A stretch of DNA of 25,993 nt from JANMZR01 sp031383555 (GCA_031383555.1 JANMZR010000130.1:1-25993); one strand, 5' to 3'. Counted from the stretch's first letter, positions 8,570-15,814 are shown. A program made the numbers and translations. The notes: generated by a model from the letters alone, not told the origin.

Positions 8570-8872
8570 TTAAACAGACTCCAATAAAGTTGTAAAAGTG
8601 AATATTTTCCCTTCAAAATTTTGTTGAATTTCATTTAACAAAATATCCTCCAATTCTATTTGAAATTGTTCATAATAAATCATTGATTTGAACTTCATTT
8701 GAATAGAATAAGTATAAGTTTGGTCATCTATTTCGGTTAACAATTTCAACAGTAAAGCGTCATCTAAGAAATTCGAATCCATTAATTTTGGTAAATAGTA
8801 TTCTTTTGTCCACATTCTAAATGACTTGTCGATCGACTTTTCAATATGGCAGGTTAAGTTGAATAAAATCAA
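8570..8872 (-). CDS. DUF4286 family protein
   Basis: Small cytoplasmic protein of about 100 residues with no known function. The pattern from LILFNLTCHIEKS through MWTKEYYLPKLM, the TYSIQMKFKSM strand and the terminal FTFTTLLESV fits the Bacteroidota DUF4286 family, whose members begin with a short MIIYNVT-like strand. I therefore prefer a TTG start at 8872. An ATG at 8953 would add 27 residues without family resemblance and would leave only five bases to the divergent photolyase ATG. A -7 box on the minus strand at 8922-8929 lies inside the longer version, which also supports the shorter one. It converges on the transporter with an 8-base gap. Confidence 0.7.
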   Translation of the reverse strand: MILFNLTCHIEKSIDKSFRMWTKEYYLPKLMDSNFLDDALLLKLLTEIDDQTYTYSIQMKFKSMIYYEQFQIELEDILLNEIQQNFEGKIFTFTTLLESV

Positions 8873-8921
8873 TTGGTTGTTTTTTAAAATTGTATCAATA
8901 TTTAGGAAATTAAAACATTTA

Positions 8922-8929
8922 CAAATATA
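8922..8929 (-). promoter_or_regulatory. Bacteroidota -7 box for the DUF4286 gene
   Basis: Read on the minus strand this is TATATTTG, a full match to TAnnTTTG, about 50 bases before the preferred TTG start at 8872. No convincing -33 element is visible. It supports the shorter gene model. Confidence 0.4.
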
Positions 8930-8958
8930 ATCTGTTAAACTTTTGATAAACATTGAGG

Positions 8959-10263
8959 ATGGAAAAAATTGCAATATTTTGGTTTCGACGGGATTTAAGG
9001 ATAAATGACAATGCAGGACTGTACCATGCTTTGAAATCGGGTTATAAAGTTTTGCCAATTTTTATCTTCGATACAGAAATTTTAAACCGGCTTGAAGATA
9101 AAGTTGATGCACGAGTTAGCTTTATACACCAACAAATAGAAGCGATTAGCAAAAAATTAGAAGGTTTTAGCTCAAGTATTTTAGTTGAATACGGTTCGCC
9201 AATTGATGTTTTCAAAAAGCTAATTTCACAATATTCCATTACTGAAGTATATACCAATCATGACTATGAAACCTATGGAATAGATCGTGATTTGAAAATA
9301 AAAAATCTTTTAAACACCTCTGGAACAGCATTTTATACATTTAAAGACCAGTGTATTTTTGAGAAAGAAGAAATATTGTCAAATTCGGGTACACCTTATA
9401 CAATATTCACACCTTATAGCCGAAAGTGGAAAGAAAAAGTAAATGATTTTTATTTGAAATCATATGAAAATGAAAGTTATTCTCATAATTTTCTTTCGTT
9501 TAAAAAACAAAATATTCCCAGTTTAGGAGATATGGGTTTTATAAAATCAAAACAGACATTTCCTAAAAATGAAACTTCGGACAGCTTAATAGAAAAATAT
9601 GGGGAGGAAAGAAATTTCCCAGGAATTGAGGGTACAAGCCGAATAGGAATCCATTTACGATTTGGCACAATAAGTATAAGGGACTGTGCCAGAAAAGCCC
9701 AAAAACTATCTGAAACTTGGCTTAATGAACTGATTTGGAGAGACTTCTATATGAATATTTTACAACATTTTCCTCAAATAAATGCTGGAAAATCTTTCAG
9801 AAAAGAGTATGATCGAATCGATTGGCGCAATAATGAAGCAGAATTCGAAGCTTGGTGTAACGGGCAAACTGGCTACCCTATTGTAGATGCTGGTATGCGA
9901 GAGCTTAATGAAACAGGTTTTATGCACAACCGGGTAAGGATGATAGTTGCCAGTTTTCTTACAAAACATTTATTAATTGATTGGCGCTGGGGAGAGGCCT
10001 ATTTTGCAAAAAAACTTTTAGATTTTGATTTTTCTGCCAATAATGGAGGTTGGCAATGGGCAGCAGGTTCAGGCTGTGATGCCGCTCCGTATTTCCGAGT
10101 ATTCAACCCAAGGCTTCAAACTGAGAAATTTGATAAGGATTTGGTCTATATAAAAAAATGGGTGCCCGAATTAAATAGTTTAGACTACCCTCCTCCTATT
10201 GTCGATCATGATTTTGCAAGAAAAAGAGTATTGGAAGTATATAAAAAAGGGTTAAATGGTTGA
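8959..10263 (+). CDS. phrB: Class I CPD photolyase (deoxyribodipyrimidine photo-lyase)
   Basis: FAD-dependent light-driven repair of cyclobutane pyrimidine dimers. The 434-residue model starts at ATG 8959 (MEKIAIFWFRRDLR); a TTG six bases upstream is possible but less likely. The N-terminal antenna domain carries FWFRRDLR (7-14). In the FAD domain, aligning by motif to E. coli PhrB gives the active-site pair E257 and W260 (NELIWRDF), N324 (HNR) and M328, the Met typical of CPD rather than 6-4 enzymes. The electron-transfer Trp triad is W289, W342 and W365 (NNGGWQW). DAAPYFRVFNP (374-384) completes the signature. All key residues are intact, so activity is expected. The last four codons form part of an 8-base-period repeat. 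No cobalamin-binding light regulator is nearby. Confidence 0.95.
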   Translation: MEKIAIFWFRRDLRINDNAGLYHALKSGYKVLPIFIFDTEILNRLEDKVDARVSFIHQQIEAISKKLEGFSSSILVEYGSPIDVFKKLISQYSITEVYTNHDYETYGIDRDLKIKNLLNTSGTAFYTFKDQCIFEKEEILSNSGTPYTIFTPYSRKWKEKVNDFYLKSYENESYSHNFLSFKKQNIPSLGDMGFIKSKQTFPKNETSDSLIEKYGEERNFPGIEGTSRIGIHLRFGTISIRDCARKAQKLSETWLNELIWRDFYMNILQHFPQINAGKSFRKEYDRIDWRNNEAEFEAWCNGQTGYPIVDAGMRELNETGFMHNRVRMIVASFLTKHLLIDWRWGEAYFAKKLLDFDFSANNGGWQWAAGSGCDAAPYFRVFNPRLQTEKFDKDLVYIKKWVPELNSLDYPPPIVDHDFARKRVLEVYKKGLNG

Positions 10264-10311
10264 ATTGTTGTATTGTTAAATTGTTGTTGTTACATTGTTA
10301 TATTGATTACT
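10250..10311 (+). repeat. Degenerate 8-nt tandem repeat spanning the photolyase stop codon
   Basis: Successive 8-base units read GGTTAAAT, GGTTGAAT, TGTTGTAT, TGTTAAAT, a 6-base TGTTGT, then TGTTACAT, TGTTATAT and TGATTACT. The common pattern is nGTTnnAT. The first two units encode the last photolyase codons and stop. From 10313 to 10347 related units occur in the opposite orientation (TTTAACC, TTATCC, TTTTAACC), so the whole gap between the convergent genes consists of decayed repeat. Confidence 0.75.
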
Positions 10312-10353
10312 ATTTTAACCATTTATCCATTAAACATTTTAACCAATTCTATC

Positions 10354-11034
10354 TCAGCCTCCAATCCATTTTGCAATTAGAAACGCTGCCGTAGCAGCCA
10401 CTATTCCAATTCCAGTTACTTTTAATGCACCCAAAACTGGTGGTTGGCCTGTAATTCTACTTTTGAAAAAGCCAAAAATAAATAATGCTATTATTGTAAA
10501 TAAAGCTGAATATTTTAAGCCTGTCATAATATCGTCTGTAAAAAAATAAGGCATAAGTGGCACAAAACCTCCCAAAACATAGGATGAGCCAATATTAAAA
10601 GCCGACTTCCTTGCTCGATTGATATCAGGCTTTTCAAGGCCTAATTCAAATCGCATCATAAAGTCAACCCATTTATCCTTATTTTTTGAAAGCTGCTCAA
10701 CTATCTGATTTTGTGCATCTTCGGAAAGGCCATAGTCTGCAAAAACCTCTTTCACTTCTTCTTTTTCCTTTTCTGGCCAGCGTTCTACTTCATCATATTC
10801 TCGTTTTATTTCGGCATCGTAATGGTGGACCTCGGTTTGTCCTGCCAAATACCCGCCCAAACCCATTGCAATTGAACCCGCCACAATTTCAGCCACGCCC
10901 GCTGTGGTTACAATAGCTGTACTTGAAATAGCACCACTTAAACCAGCAGCCAAAGCAAACGGCACAGTAAGTCCGTCAGACATGCCTATAACGATATCAG
11001 TTAAAAATGCAGAACTTTTAAGATGATTTTCCAT
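10354..11034 (-). CDS. VIT1/CCC1 family divalent metal (Fe2+/Mn2+) transporter
   Basis: Predicted inner-membrane protein of 226 residues. It opens with SSAFLTDIVIGMSDGLTVPF (7-26), the family signature in which an Asp (D13) and a Gly/Asp helix start the first transmembrane segment. A second hydrophobic segment follows (about 39-62). Then comes a long acidic, Glu-rich cytoplasmic stretch (about 68-135), which corresponds to the metal-binding domain of the plant VIT1/yeast CCC1 family. Three further hydrophobic segments lie at about 147-165, 172-191 and 203-222, giving five in all. In eukaryotes these proteins store iron or manganese in vacuoles; in bacteria efflux or detoxification is the likely role. 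It appears to be a single-gene unit. Confidence 0.88.
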   Translation of the reverse strand: MENHLKSSAFLTDIVIGMSDGLTVPFALAAGLSGAISSTAIVTTAGVAEIVAGSIAMGLGGYLAGQTEVHHYDAEIKREYDEVERWPEKEKEEVKEVFADYGLSEDAQNQIVEQLSKNKDKWVDFMMRFELGLEKPDINRARKSAFNIGSSYVLGGFVPLMPYFFTDDIMTGLKYSALFTIIALFIFGFFKSRITGQPPVLGALKVTGIGIVAATAAFLIAKWIGG

Positions 11035-11063
11035 AAAATGTTACTTTTCCAATAAATACACGT

Positions 11064-11071
11064 CAAAAATA
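11064..11071 (-). promoter_or_regulatory. Bacteroidota -7 box for the VIT-type transporter
   Basis: Minus-strand TATTTTTG is a full TAnnTTTG match about 30 bases upstream of the ATG at 11034, giving a short leader of roughly 20 bases. No clear -33 TTG is visible. Confidence 0.4.
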
Positions 11072-11203
11072 CATTAATTCTTAAAAATTGATTGATTATT
11101 TAAATTTTAATAAGATATTAATTTAAAATAAGAAAAAATATATCAATATTTGTCAAAATCTTTTTTAAAAAATTAACAACCGTGGCGGCGAAACGCATCT
11201 ACT

Positions 11204-11848
11204 ATGAAAAAAATATTAATGTTTACCCTAATGATTATGAGTGTACTAGTTTTAAATACTAATGCTCAGGATGATTCAAAAAAAGAGAAAAAAGCTAAAA
11301 AAGCTAAAACTGAAAAGGCTGAGAAGAAAGATAAAAAAGATGATAAGGCCGACAAAAAATCAGATAAAAAAGAAAAAAAATCAGATAAAAAAGACGACAA
11401 AGCAGACAAAAAAGAAAAAGCTGACAAAAAGGAAACTAAAGCTGATAAAAAGGAAACTAAAAAAGATAAAAAAGAGCTGAAAGAAGATGTAAAAGAGCTA
11501 AAAGCAGACAAAAAATCTGGAGCTTCAAAAGCTGAATTGAAAGCTGATAAGAAAGAAGTCATAGAAAGTAAAAAGGAAGTAAAAGCTGATAAAAAAGAAG
11601 TGAAATCAGATGTTAAAGATTTGAAATCAACAAAAAAAGCTGCTGATAAAGATGCCACTGTTTTACCCGCTGGAAAAGCCAAAGCAGGTCCAGTGCAAGC
11701 TAGCAAATCTGTTCAAAATAAAGTGGCTGATGATGATAAAGTGATTGGTAAAGATGCCAAAAACAGAACAATATATGAAGGACCTCGTGGCGGGCAGTAT
11801 TATATCAATCCTAATGGTAATAAAACTTATATAAAGAAGGATAACTAA
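11204..11848 (+). CDS. Exported lysine-rich repeat protein with PBCV-type basic adaptor motif
   Basis: A signal peptide (MKKILMFTLMIMSVL..., cleavage expected after NTNA, residue 21) precedes about 125 residues made almost entirely of Lys, Asp, Glu and Ala (about 24-150). The repeating units are ADKKE, DKKE and ELKADKKE, predicted as highly charged helix or coiled coil. A Pro/Ala/Val linker follows (about 151-170). The tail at 184-212 reads DAKNRTIYEGPRGGQYY then INPNGNKTYIKK, which matches the short PBCV-specific basic adaptor motif known from chlorella-virus proteins and scattered bacterial proteins. Function is unknown; the polycation-like body suggests binding to anionic polymers at the periplasm or surface. 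It has its own terminator, so it is probably monocistronic. Coding is supported by the clean signal peptide, conserved tail and codon-level regularity. Confidence 0.82.
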   Translation: MKKILMFTLMIMSVLVLNTNAQDDSKKEKKAKKAKTEKAEKKDKKDDKADKKSDKKEKKSDKKDDKADKKEKADKKETKADKKETKKDKKELKEDVKELKADKKSGASKAELKADKKEVIESKKEVKADKKEVKSDVKDLKSTKKAADKDATVLPAGKAKAGPVQASKSVQNKVADDDKVIGKDAKNRTIYEGPRGGQYYINPNGNKTYIKKDN

Positions 11849-11884
11849 TTTTTTTGATTTGAAAAATTAGTTTTTAGATTTGAG

Positions 11885-11917
11885 AAAAAAAGGAGAACTG
11901 AGGTTCTCCTTTTTTTA
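11885..11917. terminator. Strong intrinsic terminator after the lysine-rich gene
   Basis: AGGAGAAC (11891-11898) pairs perfectly with GTTCTCCT (11903-11910) across a 4-base loop, flanked by an A-run and followed by seven T. It begins 36 bases after the stop codon. Confidence 0.88.
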
Positions 11918-12051
11918 TTTGTTTGTACTAAACTATAAAATCAGAAATTACATATTTCACAAAACGGGAGTTTTTACTCAAAATAGGATAATATTCAGAT
12001 TTATTATTGTTCAATTCCTCATTGTGGGTACTCATATTCTCAAATAATGAT

Positions 12052-12059
12052 TAAATTTG
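12052..12059 (+). promoter_or_regulatory. Bacteroidota -7 box for the POT transporter
   Basis: TAAATTTG fully matches TAnnTTTG and sits about 50 bases before the ATG at 12108. Because the box overlaps an upstream in-frame TTG at 12057, it argues that the shorter ATG-initiated protein is the real one. Confidence 0.45.
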
Positions 12060-12107
12060 TTTTTAATAATTTTTAAAATAAAATCAAAAAACAAACCTAA
12101 ACCATTT

Positions 12108-13463
12108 ATGGAAGTATCTAAAACCAAAGGGGGTTACCCCAAATCAGTGCCCTATATTATTGGCAACGAAGCCGCTGAAAGATTCAATTATTATGGTATT
12201 CGTGCCATATTAAGTACATTTTTAGTAGCGCAATTTTTCAATGCCAATCATGATCCCGCTTTAACAAAAGTAGCGGAAGCCAAGTCCAATGAAATATCAC
12301 ATTTATTTGTAACCGTGTCTTATTTTATGCCCATTTTAGGGGGCCTGATTGCCGATTGGTTTTTCGGAAAATATAAGACAATACTTTATTTATCAATTGT
12401 TTATTGTTTAGGTTGCCTTTTTGTAGCTACAAATACGACCAATTTAAGTATGTTTCAAATAGGTTTATTCATTGTTGCCTGTGGCGCAGGAGGTATCAAA
12501 TCTTGCGTATCAGCCAACGTGGGCGACCAATTTGATAAGAGCAATCAACATTTGATGAGTAAAGTATATGGTTGGTTTTATTTTAGTATCAATGCAGGAT
12601 CAGTAATTTCAAATGCCTTTATTCCAGTACTTTACAAAAACTATGGCCCAATGGTAGCATTCGGAGTACCTGGAATATTAATGGTTTTAGCTACTATTAT
12701 ATTTTGGTTGGGGCGTGGTAAGTATGTGAAAGTGCCCCCATCGGGAATTGAATTTAACGCTAAAAAAATGAAAGAAGGCTTGGCTGCTGCTTCAAAAGTG
12801 TTATTAGTATTTATGTTTATACCCTTATTTTGGGCTATGTGGGACCAGTGTTTGGCCGAATGGGTTTTGCAAGCGACAAAATTAGATTTAACAGTTTGGC
12901 CAGGTTTTACATTACTACCTGAACAAGTTCAAACGGTAAATCCATTTTTCTTGGTTTCGTTAATTCCTGTATTTACTTATTTTATATACCCCACTGTAGA
13001 AAAATTTGTAAAAATAACACCATTACGTAAAATTGGAGCTGGCCTAGTATTAACTGCCATATCCTTTGTGGTTATTGCAATTTTGCAAGAAAATATTGAA
13101 GCAGGTGGCAGGCCAAGTTTATGGTGGCAAATATTAGCCTACCTTATATTGGCTATTGGCGAAATTTTAGTATCAATTACTGGCTTGGAATATGCTTATA
13201 CTCAGGCTCCTAAGTATATGAAAAGCACAATGACAGCCATTTGGTTTCTGACAGTTTCATTAGGTAATTTCTTTGTGTATTTGGTAAATAACAATATCTC
13301 AAATGGCGGTTTTTTTGCACAATTTTCAACTTCTGAATATTTTTGGTTTTTTACCTATGCTATGTTTGGTCAAGCACTTATATTTATGATTGTCTCTAAT
13401 TTCTTAAAAGAAAAAAGTTATATCGGTTTAGACGACGATTCTGAATTGGCCGTTCAACCATAG
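12108..13463 (+). CDS. POT/PTR2 family proton-coupled peptide transporter
   Basis: Major facilitator protein of 451 residues from the ATG at 12108, importing di- and tripeptides with protons in characterised relatives. The helix-1 motif NEAAERFNYYG (20-30) holds the ExxER proton-coupling residues E21, E24 and R25. GGLIADWFFGKYKTI (78-92) is the family loop signature, and FYFSINAGS (157-165) is the second PTR2 signature. The second half has FWAMWDQ (241-247) and EYAYTQAP (361-368), placed as in POT proteins. About 12-14 hydrophobic segments are visible. The start was moved 17 codons downstream of a TTG because the N-terminus then matches the family and a -7 box covers the TTG. A shared terminator separates it from the convergent SUI1 gene. 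Confidence 0.93.
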   Translation: MEVSKTKGGYPKSVPYIIGNEAAERFNYYGIRAILSTFLVAQFFNANHDPALTKVAEAKSNEISHLFVTVSYFMPILGGLIADWFFGKYKTILYLSIVYCLGCLFVATNTTNLSMFQIGLFIVACGAGGIKSCVSANVGDQFDKSNQHLMSKVYGWFYFSINAGSVISNAFIPVLYKNYGPMVAFGVPGILMVLATIIFWLGRGKYVKVPPSGIEFNAKKMKEGLAAASKVLLVFMFIPLFWAMWDQCLAEWVLQATKLDLTVWPGFTLLPEQVQTVNPFFLVSLIPVFTYFIYPTVEKFVKITPLRKIGAGLVLTAISFVVIAILQENIEAGGRPSLWWQILAYLILAIGEILVSITGLEYAYTQAPKYMKSTMTAIWFLTVSLGNFFVYLVNNNISNGGFFAQFSTSEYFWFFTYAMFGQALIFMIVSNFLKEKSYIGLDDDSELAVQP

Positions 13464-13480
13464 TCAAAAAATACGTTTTA

Positions 13481-13513
13481 AAAAGCCCATTTCATTAGAT
13501 TTGGGCTTTTTTT
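13481..13513. terminator. Bidirectional terminator between POT transporter and SUI1 gene
   Basis: AAAAGCCCA (13481-13489) pairs with TGGGCTTTT (13502-13510) across a 12-base loop, with a T-run after it on the plus strand and a T-run on the minus strand as well. It serves both convergent genes. Confidence 0.85.
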
Positions 13514-13518
13514 GTATT

Positions 13519-13860
13519 TTAGCCTCCAGCCTTCTTAGCTTTATAACCCTCTTTTGCAAGAAATGTTAAAATTTTATCTCTTGCATCACCTTGAATTAGT
13601 ATTTCACCCTCTTTAGCTGTGCCGCCTGTTCCACAAAGATTTTTTAGCTTTTTGGCTAAAACCTCCAAGTCGTCATTTTTACCTACGAAACCCTCAATTA
13701 ATGTTACTTTTTTACCCGCCCTTTGCTTTTTATCCAGCATAATTTTAAGGTTTTGCTGGTTATTTGGCAATGTTTCTGACTCCGAGTCGCCACCAAAAGC
13801 ATAATCAAAAGATTTATCGGTGGAATAAACTACGCCAATTGGATTGTTTTTTTTAGACAT
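13519..13860 (-). CDS. SUI1/eIF1-like translation factor (YciH family)
   Basis: Small cytoplasmic protein of 113 residues. The C-terminal half has the SUI1 fold pattern: a KKVTLIEGF strand, helix DLEVLAKKLKNLCGTGGTAK and strand GEILIQGDARDKILTFL, ending in a Lys/Gly tail. Bacterial YciH proteins resemble eukaryotic eIF1 and affect initiation fidelity in vitro, but the cellular role is poorly defined. The N-terminal 45 residues are polar and probably flexible. Its ATG overlaps the stop of the upstream lipid kinase gene as TAATG, so it is co-transcribed and probably translationally coupled. Confidence 0.9.
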   Translation of the reverse strand: MSKKNNPIGVVYSTDKSFDYAFGGDSESETLPNNQQNLKIMLDKKQRAGKKVTLIEGFVGKNDDLEVLAKKLKNLCGTGGTAKEGEILIQGDARDKILTFLAKEGYKAKKAGG

Positions 13861-14735
13861 TATACGATAACTTTAAGCTTTTTATCATCAATTTTAATTA
13901 TTAACTCATTGGTATCCAGCAGCATGGGCTCACCATCGAAATGGATTATTAAATTCTGGTTGGCCTTAACTTTAAATTCAGTCCCTTTTATAGTAGTTAC
14001 ATATTTTGATTTTGAAAATGTATTTGTAAACAACCGAAAGACTATAAAAATTGAAGTCAATATCGGAAATTTTTTGAGTATAACCATATCAATTAATCCA
14101 TCATCTATTTTTGAATCAGGTGCCACTACAGCATCGTTTCCATATTGAGAAGCATTAGCAAAAGTAATCGCAAAAGCATTAAAATTTTGTTCAAATTTGA
14201 CATCAAATACCTTATAATCAGCTGTTTTATAGCCAAAAAATGATTGTACTGAAGTAATAATATAAGTAAAAAAACCTCTCGATTTTTTCTTACTGAAATC
14301 ATAAGCTACTTGGGCATCAAAACCAACTCCAGCCGTACAGAAATAAGGAATGTTATTCATTGTACAAGTATCAATTATAAATTCAGTGCCATTAAAAACC
14401 TTTTCAATGGCTCTTATAGTGTTTATAGGAATTTTTAAATGACGAGCCAAACCATTTCCAGAGCCGATAGGTACGATGCCCATCGATACATCAGTACCTC
14501 GCAATATTGAGCCAACTTCGTTTAAAGTACCATCTCCTCCAACAACAACGACCTTTTTTATTCCAGAATCAATAGCATTTTGAGCTAAAATTGAGGCATG
14601 CTTCGGGTATTGCGTTTCAAAAACTTTTGTTTCAGGATATTTCTTGATTTCATCAACAATAATCATTTTTCTTTCTGCATTAATGGTTCCAGAAAAAAAA
14701 TTAATTATAAACCAAGTTTCTTGATTAGTTCCCAT
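13860..14735 (-). CDS. Diacylglycerol kinase-family lipid kinase
   Basis: Predicted to phosphorylate a lipid hydroxyl using ATP; members include DgkB, YegS and sphingosine kinases. With the ATG at 14735 (preferred over a TTG four codons upstream that would overlap the preceding stop) the protein has 291 residues. VVVVGGDGTLNEVG (about 62-75) is the ATP-binding signature, PIGSGNGLARHL (89-100) the second conserved block, FCTAGVGFDAQVAYDF (about 132-147) the third, and DGEP (267-270) the C-terminal acidic motif. The natural lipid cannot be told from sequence; an alpha-oxoamine synthase that may make sphingoid or sulfonolipid bases lies about 2 kb away. It lies between a 38-residue membrane protein (4 bases upstream) and SUI1 (1-base overlap). 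Confidence 0.9.
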   Translation of the reverse strand: MGTNQETWFIINFFSGTINAERKMIIVDEIKKYPETKVFETQYPKHASILAQNAIDSGIKKVVVVGGDGTLNEVGSILRGTDVSMGIVPIGSGNGLARHLKIPINTIRAIEKVFNGTEFIIDTCTMNNIPYFCTAGVGFDAQVAYDFSKKKSRGFFTYIITSVQSFFGYKTADYKVFDVKFEQNFNAFAITFANASQYGNDAVVAPDSKIDDGLIDMVILKKFPILTSIFIVFRLFTNTFSKSKYVTTIKGTEFKVKANQNLIIHFDGEPMLLDTNELIIKIDDKKLKVIV

Positions 14736-14739
14736 CTTT

Positions 14740-14856
14740 TCAACCAAAAAAAATGAATAAAATGATCAAAAAAACAATAATTGACAAATACATAGTTATA
14801 TCTACCAAATAATAAGCTTTATATTTTGTAAGAATTTCTTTAAATTTATTAATCAT
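14740..14856 (-). CDS. Small single-helix membrane protein (38 residues)
   Basis: ATG 14856 starts a 38-residue frame: a basic N-terminal stretch MINKFKEILTKYKAYY, then DITMYLSIIVFLIILFIFFG, which is one complete transmembrane helix ending the protein. The stop at 14740-14742 is four bases before the lipid kinase ATG, and a full -7 box lies just upstream at 14886-14893. Promoter, start, helix and tight downstream spacing together make a real gene likely, although I do not recognise a named family. The basic face before the helix predicts the N-terminus in the cytoplasm. It could anchor or regulate the kinase, by context only. Confidence 0.6.
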   Translation of the reverse strand: MINKFKEILTKYKAYYLVDITMYLSIIVFLIILFIFFG

Positions 14857-14885
14857 TATTATTTTATTATTTTTACACTTAATAA

Positions 14886-14893
14886 CAAATTTA
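14886..14893 (-). promoter_or_regulatory. Bacteroidota -7 box for the small-protein/lipid kinase/SUI1 operon
   Basis: Minus-strand TAAATTTG is a full TAnnTTTG match about 30 bases before the 38-residue gene. It lies between divergent starts at 14856 (-) and 14904 (+). On the plus strand a weaker 7-of-8 match (TATTTTTA, 14868-14875) could serve the DUF4440 gene. Confidence 0.45.
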
Positions 14894-14903
14894 CCCAAAT
14901 TCA

Positions 14904-15335
14904 ATGAGGATATTACCAACACTAGCTATTAGTTTGCTCTTTTTAGGGAATTTGGCCATAGCGCAAAATAAGGATAAGGCAAAAATACTTCAGATTTTAG
15001 CCAATCAAACCAAGTATTGGAATGAAGGTAATTTGGAGCAGTTTATGGCCGGTTATTGGAAATCAGACTCGTTGGTTTTTATTGGAAAATCAGGCTTAAC
15101 TTATGGTTTCGATAAAACTTTAGCCAATTATAAGAAAAATTATCCAGACCTTGTCACCATGGGAAAGCTTGATTTTGATATAAAAAAGGTAGAAAAAATT
15201 AGCTCTAAAGCCTATTTTGTTATTGGCAAATGGCATTTAACTAGAAAAGAAAAAGGAGACTTAAACGGCCATTACAGCCTGATATTCAACAAAATAAAGG
15301 GGATTTGGGTAATCACTAGTGATCATTCATCTTGA
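14904..15335 (+). CDS. Secreted DUF4440/SnoaL-like (NTF2-fold) protein
   Basis: A signal peptide (MRILPTLAISLLFLGNLAIA, cleaved before QNK) precedes about 123 residues with the NTF2-like pattern: helix KAKILQILANQTKYWNEGNL, then MAGYWKSDSLVFIG, YGFDKTLANYKKNYPD and strands ending in GIWVITSDHSS. DUF4440 proteins of this type are small periplasmic or secreted cone-shaped folds that may bind a small molecule; no enzyme activity can be assigned. It is divergent from the small-protein operon and is followed 53 bases later by a MaoC gene. The intervening A-rich DNA has CAAAAAC-like units, a degenerate repeat rather than a terminator. Confidence 0.8.
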   Translation: MRILPTLAISLLFLGNLAIAQNKDKAKILQILANQTKYWNEGNLEQFMAGYWKSDSLVFIGKSGLTYGFDKTLANYKKNYPDLVTMGKLDFDIKKVEKISSKAYFVIGKWHLTRKEKGDLNGHYSLIFNKIKGIWVITSDHSS

Positions 15336-15388
15336 AATTAGAAGGTTAAAATTAGTATTCAAAAACAAAAACCAAAAACTAAAAAAAC

Positions 15389-15793
15389 ATGATCGAGTTG
15401 GGAACAATATTTAAACACCAATTTTCATTTAGTCAGGAAGATGTAATTCTTTTTGCAAAAGTATCCGGCGATAATAATCCATTGCACTTGGATGCCGAAT
15501 TCGCTGCTAAGACCAACTTCAAAAAGCCAATAATTCATGGGGCATTGGCGTCTTCAGTATTTTCAAAAGTGATGGGCACTTTGTTTCCTGGTTTTGGGAG
15601 TATTTACCTAAAACAGAGTTCTGAGTACTTGCGCCCAATGTTTGTCGATGTGCCTTATGAAGCCGTTTTTACAGTAATTGCAATTAATGTCGAAAGACAT
15701 ATTGCTGATATTACTTGTGAGATATTTGATATTACAACCGGCAAAAAAACCACAAACGGACTTGCAGTTATAATGAATACTGAAAAGTTCTAA
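15389..15793 (+). CDS. MaoC-like (R)-specific enoyl-CoA hydratase
   Basis: Predicted to hydrate trans-2-enoyl-CoA to (R)-3-hydroxyacyl-CoA, as in PhaJ-type enzymes. The 134-residue single hot-dog fold has the catalytic hydratase-2 motif with D28 and H33 (SGDNNPLHLD, 26-35), followed by FKKPIIHG (44-51), both conserved in active members. Length matches single-domain MaoC enzymes. No polyhydroxyalkanoate synthase is nearby, so the pathway is open: fatty acid oxidation or supply of hydroxyacyl groups for lipids are both possible. A good terminator follows the stop. Confidence 0.9.
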   Translation: MIELGTIFKHQFSFSQEDVILFAKVSGDNNPLHLDAEFAAKTNFKKPIIHGALASSVFSKVMGTLFPGFGSIYLKQSSEYLRPMFVDVPYEAVFTVIAINVERHIADITCEIFDITTGKKTTNGLAVIMNTEKF

Positions 15794-15814
15794 AGAATTT
15801 GACTAAATTTAACT

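Noticed and set aside
8953..8958. TTG start two codons upstream of the photolyase ATG
   Set aside because: The ATG at 8959 directly precedes the conserved FWFRRDLR block at the usual distance, so the extra two residues are unnecessary.
10261..10353. CRISPR-like array
   Set aside because: The period is about 8 bases with no spacers; it is a degenerate short tandem repeat.
11262..11480. A second plus-strand frame of mostly Lys/Leu/Ile in the same region
   Set aside because: An out-of-phase reading of the A-rich repeats with no signal peptide or conserved segment.
11266..11706. A 146-codon minus-strand frame rich in Ser/Phe/Leu opposite the lysine-rich gene
   Set aside because: It is the complement of AAA/GAT/GCT-type repeats; the plus strand has a signal peptide, a conserved C-terminal motif and a terminator, so the minus frame is a composition shadow.
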